A DNA stretch of 64,000 bases from CAWFKW01 sp963816535 (GTDB lineage: Bacteria > Bacteroidota > Ignavibacteria > Tepidaquicellales > OLB5). The notes under the pieces are model-generated. The model searched no databases. It worked only from the letters and a program-made list of their open reading frames with translations, and was not told the origin of the DNA. The translations under genes and the position numbers were made by a program. The stretch lies in NCBI GenBank assembly GCA_963816535.1, contig CAWFKW010000006.1, forward strand, positions 558,001 to 622,000. The letters run 5' to 3'. This document shows positions 36,470 through 46,100 of this stretch, in pieces (within the stretch, counting starts at the first letter, position 1; every line of letters begins with the position of its first letter).

Positions 36470-37156
36470 TTATTTCCTTTCGGTTTCTTTCTTAAACGCT
36501 TCCAAAATATTATCTGTAAATGACGGCGTTCCGCCTGTCATTCTTTCGGGATGCCATTGAATGCAGAGCATAAACGGTTTTGAACCGGTATCTTCCCACT
36601 CGACTGACTCTATAATTCCGTCCGGAGCTTTTGAAGATACCCGGAGGCCCTCTCCGAGCCTATCAACCGATTGATGGTGCGAGCTGTTTATCACTCCATT
36701 CGTTGAGGCTACAATACTATGAAGCAGTGTATCTTCGAATACGTTAACTTCGTGAAGCCTGTCTTCATCCTTGCTGATTTTCATATGGTCGGTTCCGCGA
36801 ATCGTTTTAATATCGTTTATGAGGCTGCCATTTAGCCGGCAATTTATTAATTGCATGCCGCGGCAGATACCCAGTACAGGGATTCCGTTTTCAAAGGCAT
36901 AGTCAAGCAACCGGAATTCAAACCCGTCCCGCGCAGGTATATAATCGTTCCGGTTCATACCGTCTTCCCAGTCGGCGTAGAATTCCGGAAACACGTCCAC
37001 GCCGCCCGTGAGTACCAGCGACGAACAGTTTTTAACAGCGTCGAAATTGTTTTGTTCCCAATCAAGAACTTCATGTTCTATGCCGCCTCTTTTAAGCCAC
37101 CCAAGGTACTTATCGAATCTTCGTTCGCATCTGGAAACTGCGGCTTTTCTTTTCAT
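36470..37156 (-). CDS. Class I glutamine amidotransferase-like (peptidase C26) protein
   Basis: A 228-residue enzyme of the gamma-glutamyl-GABA hydrolase (PuuD-like) family. The nucleophile lies in GICRGMQ (Cys98), the oxyanion region is TGGVDVFPEFY near 50-60, and the catalytic His-Glu pair is in IQWHPERM near 205. Such enzymes hydrolyse gamma-glutamyl amides in the cytoplasm; the substrate here is unknown. It overlaps lpxK by 4 bases, an odd partner for lipid A synthesis. Confidence 0.87.
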   Translation of the reverse strand: MKRKAAVSRCERRFDKYLGWLKRGGIEHEVLDWEQNNFDAVKNCSSLVLTGGVDVFPEFYADWEDGMNRNDYIPARDGFEFRLLDYAFENGIPVLGICRGMQLINCRLNGSLINDIKTIRGTDHMKISKDEDRLHEVNVFEDTLLHSIVASTNGVINSSHHQSVDRLGEGLRVSSKAPDGIIESVEWEDTGSKPFMLCIQWHPERMTGGTPSFTDNILEAFKKETERK

Positions 37157-38211
37157 GGCAGCTTCAGCAAATTGTCGATCTTATCGAACAATATTTGGGC
37201 ATTATTGGAAATTTGCATTTTTATTTTTGCATAATAAAGAGGATAATTGTACAGCAGTTCTTTGTATAGATTATCTGAAGATGACTTCAGCACCAGCTCG
37301 GAGTTCTTTAGCCTTACCATGTCCTTTTGCGTAGTAATCAGCGTGGACGAACTTTTGTTTTGGAAGGCGCTGATGATCTTCCGGATCTCTTCCTGCGTGA
37401 AATAATGATGGTCCGGAAAGTTCAAAAACCCGTTAATTTTAATATTCTGCTTAACCAGAAGCATTCTGAATGAATCCGGGTCAGCTATGCCGCAAAACGC
37501 CGTCACACCGGCATTAACTGTTCCCATAACCTGGCCCTTAATATCAACAAATTCATCCAGCTCATAATTGCATGTCACTTTCGGCTTGCTTTTTGTCTTC
37601 AGAATGAACTGTGAGCCGTTGAATTTCTCGTTAACTACTACGATATCTGCCCTGTAAATTGCCGAATGCGGTTCACGGTAATTTCCCGCCGGGAGCATAA
37701 ATGTATTTTTGGTTTCATTAACCAAAACAATATCCAGCTGCCGGGCAAGTTTCCTGTGCTGGAACCCATCATCTATAATAATTACGTCGGGCTTGAATTT
37801 GGCGTCGGCGAATTTCGCGGCAGTAGATTTTTTATCGCAAATAACCAAAAGCCCCTTGCCGCCGGGCGTATCATTCAGGTTCTCAAGCAGCAACAAACCT
37901 TCGTCGCCGAAATTTTCGGAATTGAGCTGCTGGTTCTCATTTCGGAAATTGAGCTCGGCGACCTTCAGGTCGTCTGATTCCCGTTTAAATCCCTTTTGGA
38001 CTATTACCGGGAACTTACCGGCTTTAATAATATATTTGGCGATCAATTCCGTAAAAGGAGTTTTCCCTGTCCCGCCGGCGGAAATATTGCCTACCGAAAT
38101 GACTTTTGCATTAAGCTCAACCTGCTTGATAATTCCCCAGTCATACATTTTATTCCTGAAGAATACAAGCAGTCTGAAAACAAAACTAAGCGGAAGTAAA
38201 AATATTCTCAT
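37153..38211 (-). CDS. lpxK: Tetraacyldisaccharide 4'-kinase
   Basis: LpxK phosphorylates the lipid A disaccharide at the 4' position on the inner membrane. The 352-residue protein has an N-terminal membrane-associated helix and the P-loop GGTGKT at 46-51. A DDGFQHRKLARQLDIVLVN block near 148 contains the catalytic DDGFQ motif of the family. It overlaps lpxB by 4 bases upstream and the amidotransferase by 4 downstream. Its presence shows the organism makes lipid A. Confidence 0.95.
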   Translation of the reverse strand: MRIFLLPLSFVFRLLVFFRNKMYDWGIIKQVELNAKVISVGNISAGGTGKTPFTELIAKYIIKAGKFPVIVQKGFKRESDDLKVAELNFRNENQQLNSENFGDEGLLLLENLNDTPGGKGLLVICDKKSTAAKFADAKFKPDVIIIDDGFQHRKLARQLDIVLVNETKNTFMLPAGNYREPHSAIYRADIVVVNEKFNGSQFILKTKSKPKVTCNYELDEFVDIKGQVMGTVNAGVTAFCGIADPDSFRMLLVKQNIKINGFLNFPDHHYFTQEEIRKIISAFQNKSSSTLITTQKDMVRLKNSELVLKSSSDNLYKELLYNYPLYYAKIKMQISNNAQILFDKIDNLLKLP

Positions 38212-39371
38212 CGGTTCAGCGCGATTTTTTGGATTATTTCCGCCGCATTAAGCGAAGCGTCCTTGTTACCCAGTATTTCCCAAACGCGTTTCAGCTTTGA
38301 GGTAAGCGTATCCCTGTACCCGGAGTCGGTCAGAAGTTTAGCCGATTCAGCCGCCAGTTTCTCCGGTTTAAAATCTTTCTGAATAAATTCCTTCACAATA
38401 TTTTCTTTGGCTATGATATTTACAATCCCGATATTGTTAATGTTCACTATAGGCTTCATTAAAAGATAATTAATGGGGGCTGTCCGCAAAAAAACAAAAT
38501 GGGGCGCGCCTATAAGCGCGCACTCCAGTGTAGAAGTGCCGGCTTTAGCCATAACAAGGTCAGAATTCAGCATCATCCCGTATGCCCCGCCGCTGATAAG
38601 TTCATATCCTTTCATTTCGCCCAGGTATTTGTCAAAAGCATGCGCTTCGACGCTCGGCGCCCTGCTTATGTTTACGCTCAATCTGAAATCTTTCTTCAGA
38701 GCCTCAACAGTTTTTAACAGCGCCGGCAAATGATTTTTTATTTCATTAAACCTGCTTCCCGGAAGAACGGTAATAACTTTCTTTTCGCCGTCAGTCTTAT
38801 TGGTTTTCTTATTTTCATCAAGGAATTTCCTGATCCGTTTCACAAGCGGGTGCCCTACATATTCGGCCTCTACTCCGAATTTGTCATAGAAGTCAACCTC
38901 GAACGGAAAAACAACCAGCATCTTATCGATGTATCTTTTTATCTTGAGAACGCGGCTCTCCCGCCATGCCCATATTTGCGGCGAAATGTAATATATTATT
39001 TTTCCCGAATAAAATCTTCTCAATTCTTCGGCAAATTTCAGGTTGAAGCCCGGGTAGTCTATTAATATGACGGCATCGGGGGAGTTATCTTTCACTAAAC
39101 TGATGCAGTCGTTCAGAACCTTCTTAAAAAACCCGTATTTCTTAGCGACATCCAGAATCCCAACAGCTGCCAGCGAATTGACGTCATAAAGGAGCTTTGC
39201 ACGCTGAGCCTTCATTTGGTCGCCCCCCAGTCCTGAAATATCCAGCTCACCGGGGCTGCATGCCCTTCTCAGCTCTTTGATAAGCTCGGCGGCGTGCATT
39301 TCGCCTGACTGCTCTCCTGCCGATATAAATAACGATCTTTTCTTAAAGGGAGAGGAAGAAGCAGGTTCCAT
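38208..39371 (-). CDS. lpxB: Lipid-A-disaccharide synthase
   Basis: LpxB condenses lipid X with UDP-2,3-diacylglucosamine. The 387-residue protein shows the GT19 motifs: ISAGEQSGEMHAAELIKEL near residue 15, IDYPGFNLKFA near 100, the IWAWRE segment near 133, LPGSRFNEI near 202 and KAGTSTLECALIG near 277. It is translationally coupled to lpxK. The ATG at 39371 lies close to the conserved GEQSGE loop. Confidence 0.95.
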   Translation of the reverse strand: MEPASSSPFKKRSLFISAGEQSGEMHAAELIKELRRACSPGELDISGLGGDQMKAQRAKLLYDVNSLAAVGILDVAKKYGFFKKVLNDCISLVKDNSPDAVILIDYPGFNLKFAEELRRFYSGKIIYYISPQIWAWRESRVLKIKRYIDKMLVVFPFEVDFYDKFGVEAEYVGHPLVKRIRKFLDENKKTNKTDGEKKVITVLPGSRFNEIKNHLPALLKTVEALKKDFRLSVNISRAPSVEAHAFDKYLGEMKGYELISGGAYGMMLNSDLVMAKAGTSTLECALIGAPHFVFLRTAPINYLLMKPIVNINNIGIVNIIAKENIVKEFIQKDFKPEKLAAESAKLLTDSGYRDTLTSKLKRVWEILGNKDASLNAAEIIQKIALNR

Positions 39372-39389
39372 GGCTTATTCGTCCATAAT

Positions 39390-39971
39390 TTATTGGTGGG
39401 TCAGGATATAAATTAACACAACCATGAGCGCAATGGAACTCATTGCCTGAAGCGTTCTCTTTTCCGATTTGTAACCGGCCTTCAGATCAAACTTTACCTT
39501 TGATTGTTTTGAAAGGTCATACGGGGCGCCGGGCAGAAAGCGCTTTACAGAATTGCAGTAATCATCGTACTTTTCCCTGAAAGAAGTTTTCAAAAACGGT
39601 TCTTCTTCATCTTTCACAATGTAATAATACTGAATATAAAAGTACACAAGCCCAATTAACTGAAGCCACGGAGAAAGCGAATTAGCCATTACGCTTATTC
39701 CGAAGTATATCAAAATGTTCCCGAAATACAGCGGGTTTCTCACATATGAAAAAGGACCCTGCGTTACAAGATTTGACGCGCCCACTTTCCTGGTTCTAGT
39801 TTCCCCGCCGGCGTAAGATACGCCCCACAGCCTTATTAATTCTCCAAGCAGAGAGATCACGAACCCTGCGACCAGCGTTAAGGTTGTGGGCCTTCCATAC
39901 AGGAACAACGGAACAAGGAAGGGGAGAGGAGTATAAGATCGGTTCTTAAAAAAGAATTGTCCTAATTTCAT
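39390..39971 (-). CDS. PEMT/isoprenylcysteine-carboxyl-methyltransferase-like membrane protein
   Basis: A 193-residue integral membrane protein with four or five helices. The conserved core GPFSYVRNPLYFGNILIYFG (about 92-111) and the later FLKTSFREKYDDYC block match bacterial proteins of the ICMT/PEMT methyltransferase superfamily, which use S-adenosylmethionine. Substrate is unknown; a phospholipid or isoprenoid is plausible. It lies 18 bases upstream of lpxB in the same direction. Confidence 0.8.
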   Translation of the reverse strand: MKLGQFFFKNRSYTPLPFLVPLFLYGRPTTLTLVAGFVISLLGELIRLWGVSYAGGETRTRKVGASNLVTQGPFSYVRNPLYFGNILIYFGISVMANSLSPWLQLIGLVYFYIQYYYIVKDEEEPFLKTSFREKYDDYCNSVKRFLPGAPYDLSKQSKVKFDLKAGYKSEKRTLQAMSSIALMVVLIYILTHQ

Positions 39972-40030
39972 TTATTATTGAAAAGTTCTTAAAATTATCT
40001 GAAATATTATTATGATATGCAATCTTTTAT

Positions 40031-40750
40031 TTATCCTCTCAGGTAAACGTCTTTCCTGTTAACTCTCGCGTTCTGCCTTTGTTTTATTGATTTGGTTTCG
40101 AGAATTTTTTGAAGCTTATTCTTAACGTCTCCGAAATCTCTGTAATCAAAATAAGTGATGTTATTCTTCCAGCAATATGAAGCAAGCGATTTCTTTGCGA
40201 AAACTATATCGGCGTAATTTGCCGCGCACACGTCCGAAAAACCGTCGCCGATCAAAACTGCAATCTTGTCGTCGCCGGTCATGTTCATAAGCAGGTTGCG
40301 TTTGCAGCACCCGCATCTTGTACAGTCAGAATCTGAGTAGGGAAACTCCAGCCCGATCTCGCTATCTTCCCTCAGCACAAACCGGTTGGCGTAATAAGGG
40401 ATGTTCTGCCCGTGTTTCGAGAGAATTCTGCTGATATAATAGTCCATTCCTTCGCTAAGAATGGCGATTGGGAAATCTTCTTTTTTGCAATAATCTGCAA
40501 ATTCCTCAAATTTACTGTCTAACTCTATATTGTCAATAATTTCGTCAAATTTGGCGACGTCAAAATTTTCTACCAGGCTGCATTCCTGAAGAAAGCACTC
40601 TCTTGCCCCAATCTCCATGTTCTCAAATTTCGAGATAACATTGTACCAGCGTTCTTTATCTCTGATGAAATATTCACCCATCTTGATCCATGCATCTACG
40701 CGGGTGATTGTACCGTCAAAATCACAAAATATCTTTAATTTGCGCTTCAA
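40031..40750 (-). CDS. MtnX-like HAD-superfamily phosphatase
   Basis: A 239-residue HAD enzyme. Motif I is FCDFDGT (nucleophile Asp10, acid/base Asp12), with motif III/IV in VLIGDGFSDVCAA near 165-178. The cap contains a cysteine-rich loop DCTRCGCCKRN near 142-152, seen in the MtnX/PHOSPHO1-like branch. MtnX acts in methionine salvage, but no other salvage gene is nearby, so the substrate is left open. It ends 60 bases before the methyltransferase-like gene. Confidence 0.82.
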   Translation of the reverse strand: MKRKLKIFCDFDGTITRVDAWIKMGEYFIRDKERWYNVISKFENMEIGARECFLQECSLVENFDVAKFDEIIDNIELDSKFEEFADYCKKEDFPIAILSEGMDYYISRILSKHGQNIPYYANRFVLREDSEIGLEFPYSDSDCTRCGCCKRNLLMNMTGDDKIAVLIGDGFSDVCAANYADIVFAKKSLASYCWKNNITYFDYRDFGDVKNKLQKILETKSIKQRQNARVNRKDVYLRG

Positions 40751-40825
40751 AACATGGCAAAATAGACTTAATTAATAGCTTATTCAAGGTAAGTATGCCG
40801 ATACGCGAAATAATGCAGAAAGATG

Positions 40826-40867
40826 CATAAAAAAAGAACAAGGAATATTGAGGCATTCCCTGTTCAG
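40826..40867 (-). terminator. Minus-strand terminator of the 35-residue membrane protein gene
   Basis: GAACA-x-GGAAT pairs with ATTCC-x-TGTTC (one mismatch inside the stem) around an eight-base loop. On the minus strand it is followed by a run of seven T residues. It lies 60 bases downstream of the small gene at 40928-41035 and upstream of the phosphatase gene, separating the two. Confidence 0.75.
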
Positions 40868-40927
40868 CTGTGGTTAAATAGACTAATTATCTAACCGGAG
40901 GTAAAAACTTGTATTATTTTAGTGTAA

Positions 40928-41035
40928 TCAGAATTTTATGTAGTAGTTATAACTCATTAACACCAATATAACGCTATTTGCAAGCAGTAAGGTTCCCGTA
41001 ATAATTCTGACCGTTTTTGTTTTGAAATTTAACAT
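40928..41035 (-). CDS. 35-residue membrane protein, possibly a truncated DUF2892 protein
   Basis: A short reading frame supported by a strong ribosome site (AAGGAG, + coordinates 41044-41049, 8 bases before the ATG) and by its own terminator downstream. The product is basic at the start and then has one membrane helix (TVRIITGTLLLANSVILVLM, about residues 8-27). The N-terminal pattern recalls the start of DUF2892 inner-membrane proteins (RIIxGTLLL), which are usually about 60-70 residues, so this may be a naturally short member or a truncated one. Divergent from the VOC gene with a shared 124-base promoter region. Confidence 0.55.
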   Translation of the reverse strand: MLNFKTKTVRIITGTLLLANSVILVLMSYNYYIKF

Positions 41036-41159
41036 TTCTTGTTCTCCTTATCCTTTTAATATTAAGACGCCGCCTGATTGGAAAAGGTTGCATTTGGATT
41101 TTGTGAAAATATATTGCATTTTGGGATATTATATAAACCACAAACATAGGAGCGAACTT

Positions 41160-41525
41160 ATGTCGCGGATAGTTCATTTTGAGATAGGAGCCGTAGATAC
41201 TGAAAAGATCAAGAAATTTTATGGCGATGTGTTCGGGTGGCAGTTTACAAATTGGGGAGGACCGCAGGATTACACGATTATCACAACGGGCGAAAAAGAC
41301 TCAGTTGGAATAAACGGCGGAATATTCAAAAGCAAAGGCGAAGCGGTAGTTGTGAATACGATTGGCGTTGGTAATCTTGATGAGATGATAGAAAAAATAA
41401 AAGCGGCGGGCGGTGAAATTACAGTCGATAAAATGGTTGTGCCTAACGTTGGCTGGATGGCTTATTTTAAAGATGTGGAAGGCAACCTATTCGGCGTAAT
41501 ACAGCCTGACGAAAGCGCCAAATAA
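41160..41525 (+). CDS. VOC-superfamily (glyoxalase/bleomycin-resistance-like) protein
   Basis: A 121-residue protein with the paired beta-alpha-beta-beta-beta units of the VOC fold. Key blocks are IVHFEIGAVDTEKIKKFYGDVFGWQF at the start and YFKDVEGNLFGVIQ near the end, where Glu and His/Gln side chains usually bind metal. The ATG at 41160 is chosen because the fold begins there; a longer frame from 41022 would add unrelated residues. Function unknown. A strong hairpin follows the stop. Confidence 0.85.
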   Translation: MSRIVHFEIGAVDTEKIKKFYGDVFGWQFTNWGGPQDYTIITTGEKDSVGINGGIFKSKGEAVVVNTIGVGNLDEMIEKIKAAGGEITVDKMVVPNVGWMAYFKDVEGNLFGVIQPDESAK

Positions 41526-41532
41526 TATACAA

Positions 41533-41565
41533 GAACCTGACAGGCTCAGAAAGCCCGTCAGGTTC
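41533..41565. terminator. Hairpin between convergent VOC and FKBP genes
   Basis: GAACCTGAC pairs perfectly with GTCAGGTTC and the stem extends by GGC/GCC with one mismatch, around a six-base loop. Only short, interrupted T stretches follow on either strand. Its position between two converging genes suggests a shared bidirectional terminator. Confidence 0.6.
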
Positions 41566-41575
41566 AATGCAAATA

Positions 41576-42010
41576 TTATTTCGCGTCCAAAAGCTCCACT
41601 TCAAAAATGAGCGTCGCGTTTTCGGGTATAACGCCGGGAATGCCTCTATCGCCGTATGCTAGCGATGGCGGAATTATTAATTTTCTTTTTCCGCCAACCT
41701 TCATTGTTGAAAATCCTTCATCCCATCCTTTAATAACCTGTCCTGTACCAAGCTTAAATTGAATTGGTTTGCCCCTGTCTCTTGAACTGTCAAATTTTTT
41801 CCCATCCTGAAGCATCCCGTCATAATGAACGGTCAATAACTGCCCCTGGCTTGGAGCTGCGCCATCGCCGATCTTTTCATCTACATATTTCAATCCGGAA
41901 GCCGTCGTTACTTCTTCTCCCACCTTTTCACCCGCTTTCTTTGTGCATCCTTCCATTAAAAATACAGAGATCAGCAATATTACGTTTAATAAAATAACCT
42001 TCTTTAACAT
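41576..42010 (-). CDS. FKBP-type peptidyl-prolyl isomerase lipoprotein
   Basis: A 144-residue lipoprotein. The ATG at 42010 is preferred over an upstream one at 42079, because it gives a proper signal (MLKKVILLNVILLISVF) with lipobox MEGC and avoids overlap with the M42 gene. The FKBP domain spans about residues 40-143 with VHYDGMLQDGKKFDSS, the GQVIKGWDEG loop and IPPSLAYGDRGIPGVIP. It probably assists protein folding in the periplasm. Confidence 0.9.
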   Translation of the reverse strand: MLKKVILLNVILLISVFLMEGCTKKAGEKVGEEVTTASGLKYVDEKIGDGAAPSQGQLLTVHYDGMLQDGKKFDSSRDRGKPIQFKLGTGQVIKGWDEGFSTMKVGGKRKLIIPPSLAYGDRGIPGVIPENATLIFEVELLDAK

Positions 42011-42027
42011 TTTTTTAATTTTAAATT

Positions 42028-43077
42028 TTAGAAATCCAGTTTTGCCTGTAAAATATATTCCGTCAAAAGATCGATGCAAAGGTCAACATCCTTCAGGCTA
42101 AGCGTTTCAACCGAGGAATGAAGGTATCTTGTGGGAACAGAAACCACTGATATTGGCACGCCGCCCCTGGACTGCGATATAGGATCGGCGTCTGTTTGGG
42201 TATGTCCGTAGTCCACGTCAATTTGGTGAGGTATTTTTTTCTTCTTTGCCGTTTCTATCAAACCGTCCGCAATCTTGTTATTAGAGCGTACGCCGCGTGT
42301 AATTACGGGCCCTTTCCAGAGTCTCGTATCTCCAAACTTCTCTTTTGGAATATCCGGCTGGTCGGTCCCGGGGATTACGTCAATTGCAATAGCCGCTGTA
42401 GGCTTATGATGGTACGCCGCGTTTCCGGCGCCCCAAACGCCGGTCTCTTCCTGAACGGATGAGACTCCGTAAACGGTTTTATTCAGTTTCCTGTTCTTAC
42501 TTAGTTTCCTGAGAACTTCGGCGACAACATAAATGCCCACCCTGTTATCCCAGCACCTTGCCATTGCGGTCCCGTTTGCAAGCTCGCGGTAATTCTCGCC
42601 GAAGACGATCGGGTCGCCAACTGATACATACCTCTCGGCGTCTTTCTTGTTTTTCGCGCCTATATCGATCCAGACGGTGTGCAGTTCGGTTCTCTTGTCG
42701 CGTTCCTGGCTTGAAAGAAGGTGCAGCGAGGTCCTGCCCATACATCCGTGCACTATTCCTTTTTTGGTCAGAATTCTTGCCCGCTGAGATGCCAGTATAT
42801 TAGGGTCCACTCCGCCGATAGGTTTCACAAACACATAACCGTTATCGTTGATGTAATTTACGATCAGCCCGATCTCATCAGCGTGCCCGACGATCAAAAT
42901 CGATTTTTCCTTTCCGGGATTCAATGTTGCGGTAATGTTGCCGTGAATATCTGCAGCGATACCGCTGCAGAAAGATGAAACTTCGTTCCGCCATATATTC
43001 TGAACCGGCTCTTCGTAGCCGGATGGAGCAGGCGTATCTATCAGGGATATCAGAAATTGTTTTTGAGATTCATTCAT
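42028..43077 (-). CDS. M42-family glutamyl aminopeptidase/endoglucanase-type metallopeptidase
   Basis: A 349-residue cytoplasmic dinuclear zinc peptidase. Metal ligands expected for the family are visible: H65 and D67 (GHADEIG), D177 (CWDNR), the catalytic E210 and ligand E211 (VQEETG), D233, and a late His in RYLHSSVE. M42 enzymes form large tetrahedral complexes that trim peptides. The gene precedes the FKBP lipoprotein by 17 bases. Confidence 0.92.
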   Translation of the reverse strand: MNESQKQFLISLIDTPAPSGYEEPVQNIWRNEVSSFCSGIAADIHGNITATLNPGKEKSILIVGHADEIGLIVNYINDNGYVFVKPIGGVDPNILASQRARILTKKGIVHGCMGRTSLHLLSSQERDKRTELHTVWIDIGAKNKKDAERYVSVGDPIVFGENYRELANGTAMARCWDNRVGIYVVAEVLRKLSKNRKLNKTVYGVSSVQEETGVWGAGNAAYHHKPTAAIAIDVIPGTDQPDIPKEKFGDTRLWKGPVITRGVRSNNKIADGLIETAKKKKIPHQIDVDYGHTQTDADPISQSRGGVPISVVSVPTRYLHSSVETLSLKDVDLCIDLLTEYILQAKLDF

Positions 43078-43124
43078 ATAACCAGTCTTTTAATTAATTA
43101 GAAAATTAAAGAGTCAGACCGGCC

Positions 43125-43141
43125 CGGCGCTAAAAGCGCCG
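43125..43141. other. GC-rich hairpin between smc and the M42 gene
   Basis: CGGCGC and GCGCCG form a perfect 6-base stem with loop TAAAA, in a GC-rich patch within the 90-base gap. No T run follows on the minus strand, so it is not a canonical terminator. It might be a partial terminator or an mRNA-stabilising stem. Confidence 0.4.
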
Positions 43142-43167
43142 TAGCCGCCGGAGGGCGTATTATTAAA

Positions 43168-46100
43168 TTAACTTGCCATTTTTTGATCGTTGAACTTCAC
43201 GTTAACTATGGTCGATACTCCCTGCTCGGCCATTGTAACGCCGTACATTGAATCCGCAGCCTCCATAGTGCGCTTGTTATGAGTAACAATGATGAACTGC
43301 GTTTCTTTTGAAAACTTCCGGATAATTTTTACGAAGCGGTCTATGTTAGCGTCATCAAGCGGCGCGTCCACTTCATCCAATATACAGAACGGAGACGGTT
43401 TAACCTGGTAAATAGCAAAAAGAAGAGCAATCGCAGTCAAAGTTTTCTCTCCTCCCGAAAGCAGGTCAATTAGCTGGGGCCGCTTGCCTCTGGGCTTAGC
43501 TATTATATCTATCTTTGCGTCAAGCGGGTCAGGATTATCAGGGTCAATTACAAGCCTAAGGTCGGCTTCGTCTCCTTCCTGGAAAAGCTCGGCGAATATC
43601 GCCCTGAAGTTGGACTTTATAAGCTCAAATGTCTCAGCAAATTTTTGCTGCGCTGATTTGTTAATTTCTTCTATCAGGTTCATCAGGTCTTCTTCAGCCC
43701 TTACAAGGTCGTTTCTTTCCTCAACCATGCGTTCCAGTTCCTGCTTCTCCTGCTCATAAATCCCCAATTCCATTTGCCCGGAGCCGCCAAGTTGTCTTAA
43801 GCGGTTGCGCATCCTGTCAATTTCGGCTTTTGACTGGATGAAATCAAAGATCCCTGTGTTTTCAAGACTTGTGTACTCTATTTCAACGTCGTATTCCTCG
43901 CGGATGCGGTCTTTATGCTCTTTTATTTCAATCCGGTCTTTTGTGAGCTGCATTTCATTCTGGTGAATGAAGCTTATAATGCTATCCCTGTTCTCCCTCA
44001 GCGTACGCTGTTCGTGCTCAACTTTGTCGACGAGTTTTTTCTTAACCTCGTATTTAGTTGTAACCAGCGTAAGATCCGTTTCGATCGATGACTTTTCAAA
44101 TTCAATAGCGGCCAGGTCTGCGCGCAAGCCTGATTGTTTTCCGTCTTCGCCGGCGAACTCAAGTTCTGCCCGCAGAACCTCTATTTCCTGCATGTAACCG
44201 CCGGTTTCATTTACGCGCGAATCGATCGTGCTTCGTCTCATCAGCACATTTTCATCGGTCCTTATCAGTTCGTTTTCGCAGTTTGTCTGTTCAGCTCTAA
44301 CCCTGGCCGATTCAATGCTGAAAGTATTGTATTCTTCCCGCTTAATTGTAAGGTCATCCGCAAGGTTTTCAAGCTCTGTTGTAAAATGCTCAAGCTCTTT
44401 TTCGCGCTGGTAACGCTCATTTTCAGCCTTTTCAACCTGTGAAATAAGCGAGTCCAGTGAGACCTTTAGTTCGTTTGTAGAATCGCTAACTGTTTCATTC
44501 TCCCTGTTATTGGCTTCAATGAGAGAATTTACCTGGGATTTTTTATAATTAACCTGTGAAATATTGTTCTCAAGCGACTGAACCCCCGCCCGCATTTTTG
44601 ATATCTCATCCTGCATCGACTCTATGTCGATATCGCGGAACCTTCGCTGCAGGTCCTCAAGGCGGAATTTTTCCTGCTCAATAGTTATTTCAAACGCTTT
44701 TTGACGCGACTTAAGGTCAGTTATGAATTTATCCCTTCCTATTTTTAACGATTCTTCGTTGGTTTTACCGCCTGCCCTTATAAAACTGCTTGTAACAATA
44801 TCGCCGTCAAGCGTGATGAACTTTATGAAGTTATCGCGCGAGAGCCTTTTGGCGACATCAAAGCTTTCGACTATTATATATTCGTCAAGAAGGTACCTGT
44901 AAAGCAGCCAGTATTCATCGGGGCACTTAATAAATCTATCTGCCCAGCCATAAACACCGGGTTGGCTCAATATTTCGGGGAACTCATCCTGGAAAATGTT
45001 AAAAGTAGTATTGTAAAGCGTATCTTTTATGATGAACGTTACCTTTCCTTTTTGTTCGCCCGCAAGAACGCTTATCTGCTTTTCAGCGTCGTTCAGCGAG
45101 TCAACAATAAGGTAGTTCGATATCTCACCAAGCGCGGTCTCTATTGCAATTTTGAACTTATCTTCAACTTCAAGCTTGTCGATTATGACCTTGACCGAAT
45201 CCTCGCCCTTTTCTTTCACAAGAAAACGGATTCCTTCGGAATAATCGTCATAATTTTCCATGAAATTCTTCTGCATCTCGATCTTTTGCTGCAGTTTTTC
45301 GGACTCAAGCGTTCTGTAAATTATTTCTTTTTCAAGCGTATTAATTTCTTCTGCAAGCGAGTCCTTAATCTTCTTCTGCGCCGTATACCTGTGTTCAAGA
45401 TTTTCAAGCTCCCGCCTCAGTTCCGAAAGCGCGGTATCAGCTTTTTTTATTTCGCGGTCGAATTCCGATATCTTGTTTATGCTTACAATGTTCTCATCTG
45501 CAAGCCTGCTGCAGCGTTCAAGCTGGTCCTCCAGCCGTTTCTTGGTAAGCTCATATTCATTTCTTTTTTCCAGCAGGTTTTTGGATATTACAGAATGTTT
45601 GTGGGCGAGGTCCTTAAGCTCTTCCTTGCTTAACTTTACTTTGCTCTCCGTTTCGTCAACTGTTCTCTTTTGGGTCCGCTGCGATTCTTCAAGTATTGCG
45701 GCCGTATTTTTCAATACCTTTATTCTCTCTGTAATTTCCTGTTTTGACCCGGTAAGCTTTTCTATCTGCTCTTCAAGCTCAATTTTTTCTTTCGAAAATC
45801 TCTCAATATTCTCCTGCAAATGGCTTATCCTCTGTTCCGCCATAGATATAGAAGACTGAACAGAGCTTATCTTAAGGTTTATATTATTGAACCTGTCCCT
45901 GGTTTCATTCAGCTTAGTTTCAGTAATAGAGAGTTCCTGTTTATACTTATCAATAATAGCCTCGTTCTCATTCAGTTTAGCCTGCAGGCTTTCTCTCTCG
46001 TTTTCTTTATCCTTAAGATTTGATTCGGTCTGTTTAGTATCGTCAATTAACTTTGAATACTTACGCTGGTGGTAATCTATTTCAAGAACCTTAAGCCGTT

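Noticed and set aside
40909..40971. 20-codon + frame beginning with TTG after a GGAGGT sequence
   Set aside because: Very short, TTG start, and antisense to the end of the better supported small membrane gene 40928-41035; judged coincidental.
44962..45633. 223-codon + frame inside smc
   Set aside because: Antisense shadow of the smc coiled-coil region, rich in Phe, Leu and Cys, with no initiation signal.
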